This document shows positions 22,112-33,254 of a DNA stretch of 64,000 nucleotides, piece by piece. Where the stretch lies: NCBI GenBank assembly GCA_000727475.1, contig KL647288.1:2785604-2849603 (forward strand). The letters are read 5' to 3'. How positions within the stretch are numbered: position 1 is the first letter of the stretch; each line of letters opens with the position of its first letter. The notes under the pieces were generated by a model. That model ran no database searches. It was given only the letters and a program-made list of their open reading frames with translations, and was not told where the DNA came from. Position numbers and translations under genes: made by a program. This DNA comes from Sarcocystis neurona. Taxonomy: Eukaryota; Apicomplexa; Conoidasida; Eucoccidiorida; Sarcocystidae.

Positions 22112-25066
22112 TTGCTGCTGCTGTTGCTGCTGCTGCAGCCACCGGCAGCTGGTGCCTCTCTCTCACGGCAGCGCGTCGCGCATTCGTGAAGCAGCCAAGA
22201 CGCTGCGACAGGAGCTGCAGATTCCCGAGACGCAAGTAAAGTTTTGTCTCTCTCTCCTGCATGCAGATAGGAAAGGACTTCCACTTGCTTCCACCTGGGG
22301 CTGTCTCGCTTCGTTTCCTCCCTCTTTCTTCTGTCGCGTTTCTCCCTCCTACTATTTCTCTCTCTCGTTGCTGTCTCTCCGTCTCTCTTCTATCCTGTCT
22401 CGCTGTGTTTCCCTTGTCTCTCTTTTTTCTCCCTTTTCTCTCTCTATATCTTTCCCCTTTCTCAGTCCACTTTCCCTGTCTCGTGTCCCTCTCTCTTTTC
22501 TCTCTCAGCGTGCCCTCTTCTTTTTCCTCTTTGCTTTCTCTCCGGCGTTGTCTGGCGGCGTGCTTCGCTCTGCCGCTTCGGGTCTTTGTGAACTTCTCTC
22601 TGTTTTCGGAGTTGCTGCCCTCTCCCTCTCCCTCCCTGGCCACACGCTCTCTGCGAGTTCTTCTCTGTCTTTCTCAGCCTGTACATATTTGGCTGCACCT
22701 CCTTTCCATAATTCTCTCTCTCTTGTGCTTTTTCCCTTCGTGTGTCTCTGTGCATGTGTCTGGCCACAACACTTCTCCGTTTAATTCTCCGTCTCTGTGC
22801 TGTCTCCACTTGTGCAGAAGCCCAAGTATTTTGGCCCTTTTCCCCTGTGAACTTCCGCGCTGCTGCGGAAAGTTGCAGTCGCCCGACTTTTCCGCTGCCG
22901 CGACACCGCCGCCACCCCCGGGCCACCCGCCTCACGCCTCTGCCGCTCGCTCCCCCTCTGTCTTCTCCCCGTTTTCTTCCGCTCTCCGTCGGCTTCTCTC
23001 CTTCGGCCCCCCCTCCCGTGTGCCTCCTCTGCGTCTCTTCGTGTCTCCCTGTCTGTCTCCGTGTCTCCGTCTCCCTCCGTGTGTGTCTCTCTTCGCTTCC
23101 CCTCTATCTTCTGCTGTCCGCTTCGGTCCCGTCCTCTCTGTCTTCTTCGTTTCGTCTTATTTGCCTGGGTCGAGGTGACGCTCCACATGCACATCGGTCA
23201 CTTATTACGAAGTCGACAGGCAGGGCATTTCTCCGTTCTTCGCCCATCGGTGGACTCCTCCGCACTTGGCGGTCGCCCTCCACATTTTTGTGGCGAGACG
23301 TCTCCTCTTCCCTCTTCACACGTCTTCTCTGCAGAGAGGTCTATACGGAAGGGCTCGTTTCTCTTCCAAAGTTTCGCGTTTGTCTCGAGAGAAGTCGTCC
23401 CCCGTGAAAAATGGATATCTGCTTTTTTTTCTTTCCTTCTACTGCCCACCGCGTACACTCTCGACCAATCACCCTTCTACAGAGTTGATCCCATGCGCGT
23501 GCGTATACTCGCATATATATTATGTTCGTACATATATAAATGTACGCATGTGTAGACACAAAGTATATACACATAATACATATGTGTGTGCGTGTATATA
23601 TATGTGTGTAATTTATCAGTACATACGTTGTTGTACGTTTTCCCTACGTAAGGCCAACCAACTGTGTACTTGCACATCCATTTGTATATGGTCGTTTGTC
23701 TGGTGGATTGCTTTTCAAGAAATTACCGATATGTGTATACAAACATATACATATAGAGAGAGAAATGTGGGTAACCCTGCTGATGCGGTTGTATGTAATC
23801 TTTGTACACATATACGTATATATGTATATGTATGGATGCAGGTGTGTGTAGCCTGTATGCACCGTTATATACATATAGATAGGTGTACCTCTACTTGCTC
23901 AGGTCTATGAAATCCTTATGTACCCATATATACATATATATGTGTGTACCTACGTATATGTAATCTTTGTGTAGGTCTATGTGTATATGTAGGTGCATAT
24001 TTATATAGATTGATAACTAGATATGTGAATCTCTCTTTAGGCAGGTGTATGTGATCCGTATGTGTATATATATACATATATACGTATATATGTGTAGATC
24101 TACGTATATACGTGCACGTAAACTTCACGCAAAGTGACATATATATGTATATGTATGTACACGTATGTCTATTTGCGCAGGTGTATTTATTTTCTTTGAG
24201 GACCACGCGCTTATGTTCATATATGTTGACGAATTCCAAAGTTGTAGATACACATATATAATAGATGGGCATATGTGTGAACATCCGTGTTTCTACAAGT
24301 GTGTTTATTCTTCGCACATATATAGGTGTACTGACTTCTCCATAGCTTCAGTAAAGTATAAACTGATGGCGTACGTTTCTTCGTTGTGCACAAGAGACTC
24401 ACATATACATATATATGTATGTTTATTCGACTATATATATGTATGTGTGTGTGCTTGTGTACATGGACAAGGGTACATATATACTCTGTAAACCAACCAT
24501 GAACTTTACGATGAAGATGTCCTTTTCTTCGATACTGACGTTCTAGGAGAAGCGTTGTGTGGTATGCATTCCACCTGGATAGTAGATCTGTTTTCGGTTT
24601 GTCATAGCTGTAGACCTTCGAGACTTCTCTTCTTCTTCTCCTTCTGTCGTCCTTGCATGCGACCACGTCCAAAATACTCTTCTCGATGTCCCGAGTTTCG
24701 TCTACGTGTATATACTTGTGTACGCATAAGTTTATTCTTTCTGTATGATGGAAGCATGTCACCTTAAAGGAAGAGCGAAGAAATTTTGAATGGCTGCATG
24801 TGGACGACGTGAAAAACTCGGCTGCGGTCGAGAGACGTCTTGCTGCCGTCTTGTCCACTTTCTCCTCTCCTTCGGCCTCTCTTTGCGAATGGCTGCCTCT
24901 CCCCGCCATACGTCTGCCTCATATTTATCCCCCGCCTCAACGAAAGTGCCGCCAATCTTCTCTATACACGTCTCTGACTTGCGTGCTACAAGCACATATA
25001 TATACATATATATAGTATCGGTATGGATATATATATATATATGCGTAGATCGTATACACACGTATC

Positions 25067-25097
<31 letters not shown>

Positions 25098-26393
25098 GGG
25101 TCTCTGCATATGCATCGATTTACGTATTCATGTATGTATGTATATATTGCTGATACCGAAAGTGTCTTTTTCAGTATATGTGTAGCTGTTGTCTTCACAC
25201 GTGCATTGCTACATACCTACACAAAGTTCAATGTATAAATATATATATACGTATGGATAGATAGATAGATACATCTGTATGTATGTATATGTATATATGT
25301 ATATGTATGCATGTGTGTGTGTGTATGTACGTGTGTACACGTATATTGACTGTATTGAATAATTGTGTTGCATCTTTGTAGATGTTGGGTGAAGAGCTCC
25401 TTGCCGAGTCGAAAGTCAGCACTGAATATTAATATTTGCTTGGCATCGCGATTTCTCTGTTCTTCTTCAGGTGTGTAGAGGCTGCGTGAAGAGGGGACGG
25501 TGCCCGCGATTCCGCATGCCGCCTCTTCGCTTCGGACGAGCAGCTACGACGCTCGATGTCCTCTACATCCTTCTTGGCCAGCACATGGTGAAGTTCTCCC
25601 CCCTTTCGTGCATTTTCTCCCCGTGTCCCTCCCTTTTCTTCTGCTGCTGTTGGGCGACGTTGTCCCCGTGTCTGGCAGGTGGTCCTTCTCCGGCATTCTC
25701 CTCGTCTTCTTTGCGTCCCGTTTCATCCGTCTTCTCCTCTACATCTTCCTCGGTCTTCCGTCCTCTTTTTTTCCTCTCCTTTCATCTTCTGCTCCTCTCC
25801 CCTTTTTTTCGCTTCTCCCTGCTGCTTCCTCTGCCTCCACGTACGCGTCTTCTCGCTCATATATATGTGTGTGTACGTTGCTACAGGCGGTGACGCATGC
25901 GTCTGTGTGTATGTGTGTGAGAGAGGAGGCGTCCGTTTTCGAAAGTGCCTCTCAGAAGGGACTTGCAGCAGCAGATTCTGCTCGGACGTCGATTCACGTC
26001 CTCGTCACTTCGGAGCCGTATGCGTCTCTGCAGCCGGCCTGTGGAGATCGACACATACAAGGACACTGCTGTGGACGACCCTCTGTTACTGCTGTTGTAT
26101 TTATATATATATGTATACTGGTGCAGCTGCGGGAACGAGCACACACATACATACATACATACGTACATACATACATACATACATACATATACATACATAC
26201 ATATACATACATACATATACATACATACATATACATACATACATCTACGTACATACATACAATGTTGTGCGTCTGTTTCTCTCACTCTCTTTATCTGTAC
26301 GAACTTGTATATAGTCTATCTCTGTATGTACATATACATATATATATATATATATGTGTATCAGAGTATATTGGGAGGATACTGAGAGTATAC

Positions 26394-26426
<33 letters not shown>

Positions 26427-29400
26427 CGTATATACTTACGCAACTGCTGGAAGCAGTACACACACACAGACACACATGCCACGGTCTTGTTTCTCCGTCT
26501 CTTTCTCTCTCTCTCTCTTTTTGTGTACGGACGTGTATATAGCGCATCTGTACATTTACATACATATATATATATGCATGTATAAGAGGATATTGGGAGA
26601 AGGGATGCATGTGGCCTGTCTGAGTTTATGCGTGTAGGAGGTGTCAGAAGGTGTGTGCATGCCCTGGATATATACACTGGCCTACGTGACAGGAATAGAC
26701 TCATGTGATATATCTATGTATATGTGCGTATACATCTAGGGTTATATATAAGGGACCGTACGAGCGGTGTACGTGCATCCGCATATATGTATATATGTAT
26801 CCATACATATGTGGAGAGAAAAAACAAGTGTACACGTGAAGACGAATGTATGTATATGTGAGTGAATAGACGAAAATATGTACGTGTGTAAGAAGAGAGG
26901 GGTACACGTACTGTTCCCCTTTTTTGTTTACTAGGTGTGTCGCTTGTATACACGAGGAGTGAGCAGCAGGACGCAGTGGGAAGAGAATGACGAGCGGACG
27001 GAGCAAAGCCGTAAATTTTGCGTTTCCTTGCTGCCTTCGACGATGAATGCGAACGATTTGCTGATGGGGATCTACGTGGCAAAGCGAATCGCTGCAGCGT
27101 TTCAGCAGCAGCTGCTCCAGCCGCAGCAGCAGACGCCGCCGCAGCTCCGGCTAACACAGCAGGCGGGGTCACTAGGCGACGCAGCAGCGGAGACAGTAGA
27201 CGCTGCTGCAGCACGTGCTGCTGCTGCGTCTGCGCACGAGGAGGTGAGGAGAGCGGCCGCAGCAGGCCGCAGAGGCAGCTGGGAGCCGCCGCCGCAGCGA
27301 AGCAGCAGCGCGCGAATGCGGGCAGCAGCGACACAGCAGCAGGACGCCGACAGCAACAGCAGCAGGACCAGGAGCGCAGCAGCTGGAAGAGAAGCAACAG
27401 CAAAAGAACAACAGCAGCAGGAGCAATAACGCGGACCCCGCCCCCCACCAGCAACCCAGCGACACGCGTCTGCAGCACCCCAGGAACCGCAGCACGCAGA
27501 AGCGAGCTGCAGCACAGAGGCGGCAGCAGCAGCAGCACATAAAGCAGCAGCAGCAGCACACGAGGCGGCACCAGCAGCAACAACGAAAGGCAGCAGCAAC
27601 AGCGACAGGCAGCAGCAACAGCAGCACACGAGGCAGCAGCAGCTACAGCAGCACACGAGGCAGCAGCAGCTACAGCAGCACACGAGGCAGCAGCAGCTAC
27701 AGTAGCACACGAGGCAGGAGCAGCTACAGCAGCACACGGGGCAGCAGCAGCTACAGTAGCACACGAGGCAGCAGCAAGAATGAGACACCAGCAGCCGGAA
27801 CGCCTGCGCTGGCGACAATGGAAGCAGCAGCAGCTGTGCCTCAGCAGCCGCAGCAGGATCCCGGAGGCAGCAGCAGCATGTGCAACAACGCGGCAGCAAC
27901 AACGCTGCAGCAGCAGCAGCGGCAGAAGCTCTAGCAGTAAGGCAAAGAACAACAGCCGTGTGTCGCCGACTGCCGGAGCAGCCATATCAGCAGCAAAAGC
28001 AGCAGTAACAGTAGCAGACGTGAAGCCGCGAGTCTGTCTGGACTGGCGTTTTTGTCGTTACGTCCTAAAAAGTGGATTTCTGCGTTCTTCCTCCTTCCGG
28101 GAGTTTTGTGCCCGAGGCGCGTGGTTGACGCTCGCTTTTCTCTCCAAGGAAAATACGACTCAACTGCAACAACTCGAAACCGTTTCCCTTCTTCTCTCTC
28201 TTCTGCAGAACGCTGCTCGCAGCAGCAGTCTTCGTGCCTGGAACATACTACTTCTACGTGTTCATGCATGCAGTTGACGAATGGCTCTCCGCCTGTTGTA
28301 GCCCCGTCTTCTTCTCCGCAGTTCATGCACACACCCATAGCGGCTCGAAGAAAAAACGGTGTTTTGGCTTCCTTTCTACTTCTTCCTCTTTTTGCCTTCC
28401 GTCCTCTGCCTTCTCTGCTACTTTTCGTTTCCGATCTCCCGTTTCGTCCCTGCGCATTTCTGTTCTTCCCTTCGTCCTTCACCTTCTCCCATTGCATGCC
28501 TTTTTGACTCTGTCCTTTCTATTCACTTCTCCCTATCCTCCTTTCTCCTGATGTTTTCTTTTCTTTCTCTCGCGTGTTTATCTTTTCCTGGCCTTTTCTG
28601 TTTGGACAGGTGGAGTACAATCCTCTGTCACTCGCGGCCTTCCGCAAGTTCATTTTAGACGGCCAGCAAAGACACTCGGAGCTGAAGCGAAGACTCAAAG
28701 AAGCCCGAGTAACATCTCTTTCTCTGCCTTCTCTGTTCCTCATTTCCCTCCTCTTCCTGCCAAAAGATATCTTTCGAACAGCTGCGCCACTTCCCCTGTA
28801 GCAGCCGGTCTGCGCACCTTCCTTACGTACTTCGACCTGCCACTGCATGTATACATATATATGTGTGTATACATATGTACGTGTATATATGTATATATAT
28901 ACTCAGTATGAAGACCCGTGTTGATTTAACGGCATCTACCTCTTCATACAATTTTCTACATATGTATATATATATATATATATATGTATGTACGTATGTG
29001 TGTACGTTGGAGAGCGTGCTTCTGTTACACACATAGTATGCCATATACGTATATATATGTATATGTGTGTATATGTTATAGCTCGCCCCGATTTATAAAA
29101 GCAGATTCGTATAGACATATACGTGGAGACGCGCTTGTCTACATATATGTGTATCTGTACACATCAATAGATACATATATGTTTGTATGTATATATATGT
29201 ATATATGTATGAGTAGCACAGAGCTTGCGTGTGGGTCTCGTAGTATATGAGGTGTGACACAGCAGCGGATCCCGTGTGCACAGGCACTTCTTTTTCTGAG
29301 CGACGCTTTTTCTGTATCTTTCCTCCTTTCTCGCTTCCTTTTTCTCTTCCTTTCTCTCCGTTTTTTCTTCTCTGAGCGCTCCTCAGCAGTTTGTTGAAGT

Positions 29401-32400
29401 CAATGCGAACGGCGAGAGATGCGTAGGGGGGCATGCGTGTGGTATTTGGAGAAAGTGACGCCGTCGCGCTTCAAAGTAAATTTCATGTTCTCCACGCGTC
29501 AAGTGAAGAAAACTGCGTCTCATTCGATGGACAGAAAATGGCTGCTTCCCCGTCAAAAACACGCCTGTTTTTGTCGCCCTCACCAATACATATATATATA
29601 TATATATACATATATACAAACACACACATTGCCCTATAGCGTAGCTGTCTTTATGTATGTTTTCATATATATATATATATGTGTAGCTCGCGTAATTCTA
29701 TGTGGGCTCACGTCCACGTGCATGCGCATGCAGTGTACCGTAGCTGTGTGTATGTATGTTTACATATCTCTCTCTCTCTATTTATATATATGCGTGTCTC
29801 GCATGGCTTTATGGTTTACATATGTATATTGCTCACGTGCACGTGCATACACGTATGGTGCAGTAGACCGGATGCGGCGCACACGCCGAGACATAGATAT
29901 ATGTATATATATACATACATATACATATATATATGCATGCATACCTAGCGTGAATATATGGCTCACATGTGCCTAGAGTGTACGACCACGCACAGAGGTG
30001 TACAGTATAGTGTATCTGCTACACGTGTATATGTATAATATTTGTAGGCGATTGTAGTGTGACTCTATGGCTTACATCTGTAGACGTGTGTAGGCTGGCG
30101 GTATATATGTGTGTGTACATGTGTATATATGTATGCGTACAAGCCACCCTTTCGCAGAGACAAACAGATACACCGAGAGAGGGAGAGAGAAAGCGGAAGA
30201 GGAAGAGAAAAATGTACCTCCCATATACATATGTAAATGTGTATTTCCATATGTGTATGTATTTGGCTTCCCTTCAGAGATCGATATGTATGCGTGTATA
30301 TGCATGTAACGGAGCGACCGTTCTGAGTAGAGCACGGGTGTACCTACACCAGGCGTCGTCTGGCTTCTTATATAACAGGAGTGCTGTTGTACTAAACTGC
30401 TGTCTATCCGCAGGCCAAGAGACAGCGAGAGAGAAGAAGAGAGAAGCCAGCAGCGGATGCTTCTCTCTCCGTGAAAGTCCATTTTTTATCCACGGCCATA
30501 TACACATGGATCTGCATGTGTCATTATACTACTTGCACATGTGTGTACACATGTATGTATATATGTATCTACATGTCTGGAGTGAAAAAGAGAGAAAAAA
30601 AGAGAATGACAGAGAGAGAGAAAAGGGAAGAGAAACAGGGGGTGGTCCTTCCCTCCCCACTCATAAAAATTCGTGTCCGCATATATATATATGTATGGGT
30701 AGTATACATGTATATGTATGTACGTGTCTGTAGGGAGGGCGAGAGAAAAAGAGAGAGATAGCCACAGAGAAAGGGAAAGGAAGAATAGGAGAGGTCGGCA
30801 GCGGATGCTTCTCTCCCTGCTGGTACAGCTTTCTGCCCACACGTACATGTAGAGACGTATACATACATATATGTATATATATATGTATATACAGGTAGAA
30901 AGGTGTGTACCAACATACGTGGATTGAGTGCCAGAGAGAAAAAAAGAAGAAGAAATGGAGGAGATGAAAGGAAGAAGACGAGAGAAGCAGGAAGTGCATC
31001 TGATGAGTCGTCGCCGTGTTGCAGGCGCTGAAGCTGCCTGGATGGATACGGGAGTCCGTCACGCCCATCCCGCAGAACATGCGTCTGACGAAATTTCAGC
31101 GACAGCAGCTTAAATATCAAGCGCTTGCTGCTGCGGTAGGTGCTACTCTCCCCTTTTCCTCCTTCTTCTTCTTCTTTTAGATCTACGTTTCTTCGCACAT
31201 CCAGTATCCCTTCACCTACATACTTAATTTGTGCATAATGTAAATATGTATGCGTATGTGTACACTTGTGTGTATACATGTGTATTCGTGTGCACACTCA
31301 TGTGTCTATACAAGTAGACATGACGTATATAGTCGTACATATATATATATATATATATATGTCTATACATGTATATATATGCGACTCTATATATCATGTC
31401 TACTTGTCTGTGTGAATATATATGTATATATATGTGTATATTTGTGTATATATGGATGGGTATTTATATATATGTGTGTATATGTATGTGTCTGTTTATG
31501 TGGACATGCTCTACATAATCCAGTGTATCTATGTGTATGTGTGACTATACATATGTATATATGAGTGCGAATACATATGTACATATGTATACTTACGGGT
31601 GTATATGTGTGCATGTATATCCGTGTAGACAGAACACATTACACGCATATCCAGGTACGTAGGCGTAGCGTGTAAGTAAATATTTATATGGGAAGATGCG
31701 CACGCGGAAGTCTATATGACTCCATTTAATATATGTGTATACAGGTATGCATGCATATATGCGTGTATGCGTTTTTTGTGTGGAAATACGTGGGAAAAGG
31801 TGTATAGGCACGCATGTACGGGTACTCCCTTTTATTTGGAAGCATGCGTTTATATTCTGCCCACGCTAACACTTCCCACAGCGAGCGTCAATTGAAAGGC
31901 TGCCTCGATTTCTGTATATGCTGCTGCGTCCCCGTTTCTCTACAAACGTATATACACGGTGTAAGTAAATATACGTAGATACGTGTGTCTATATATCTAG
32001 GCGTATGTAGACACGTATACGTATATTTGTACGTATCCGCAGATACATATATGTAAATGTTTGTGTATAGAAGGGGTATGTCTCTACTCCATTTCTATTT
32101 CTCCATCTATATATGGATATATATATATGTATATATATGCGAATAATTACGTACATGCGTACACACATAAATAGATATATATATGTATGAGAAGAGAAGA
32201 AAAACGCATGCTGACGAGCGCGGTCCATACAAATTTCCTACAGAACCTGTTCGTATCAATATATGTGTGCAGCTGTACGCATGTATTTAGGTCTATATAT
32301 ATGTGTACATGTGAGGAGAGAAGACACATATACTGACGTGCGTAGTCCATAAATTTTTCTACAGAACCTACTTCTATATCAACATCTACCTGCACGTGCA

Positions 32401-33223
32401 CATAAATATATATATAGATATATGGAGAGAGAGCAAATACGTATGTACTGACGCGCGTTGTCCGTGTATTTGTGCGGAAGCTGGACGTGATTACGTAGAA
32501 ATGCTCGAGGACTCCCTCACATATGTATGACGCCTTCTGGGCTCGCTTGTGCTGGAATTGAAAGGAAACAAACAGAAATACATTTGCCCGCAAGCAAATG
32601 ACTGAGGAACAAATGCGCGATATTTCTTCTGCGCGCGTGCGTGCGTGGGCCCGTAGGACGAAGAAGATGAGGCGAGCAGCGCTGCAGCGATGGAAAGCAA
32701 TTTCGTGTGGGTCGCGGAGCCTGAGACGCCGCTGTTCGCTGAGGAGAGCGGACGGGAGAAAGCGAGCAGCAAAAACCTTTTTCCCCCCACTCCGCAGCCT
32801 GGGCGGTCTCAGACCGACCGTGTCGGCAGCAGCAACACCGCCACCGCAGGTGCTGCGGATGACAGCGGCTGCTCTTCCTCCACCGCAGAAAACGACGGGG
32901 AGCCTCTCACGCGTCTCGTCCGGTCGCTGGTATGCTACTATTTCTGTATGCAACACACATATGCATTTGTATACATATGCGTCTGTCTGCAGGCATGCGT
33001 GCACACATATCAATACATATATATATATATATATATATACGATTGGAAATGTGTATCTCTATGTACCTCTATATCTGTATAAATACGCACATATACGCCT
33101 GTGCAGGCGGACATATGCACATATATATGTATATGTGTGTGTCTGTGACGTTACATTGATCTGCTTCAATATCGCTTACTTTCTTATAGATCCACCCCGC
33201 ATGTGTGTATAGGCTCCACGTAC

Positions 33224-33254
<31 letters not shown>

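Noticed and set aside
20829..22784. Open plus frame of about 650 codons with a long poly-Cys run
   Set aside because: It is produced by a C/T-rich intron and the CTG tract at 21992-22138 read as TGC. The real exon here (22139-22235) uses a different frame of part of the same DNA and has splice sites.
26140..26262. CRISPR-like regular array
   Set aside because: It is a simple ACAT tetranucleotide repeat with no spacers, in a eukaryotic intron.
31025..31135. Possible QLQ/HSA-type chromatin-remodeller motif in LTKFQRQQLKYQALAAA
   Set aside because: F, Q and L fit at the start, but the later conserved positions do not, and no helicase motifs were found in the other exons.
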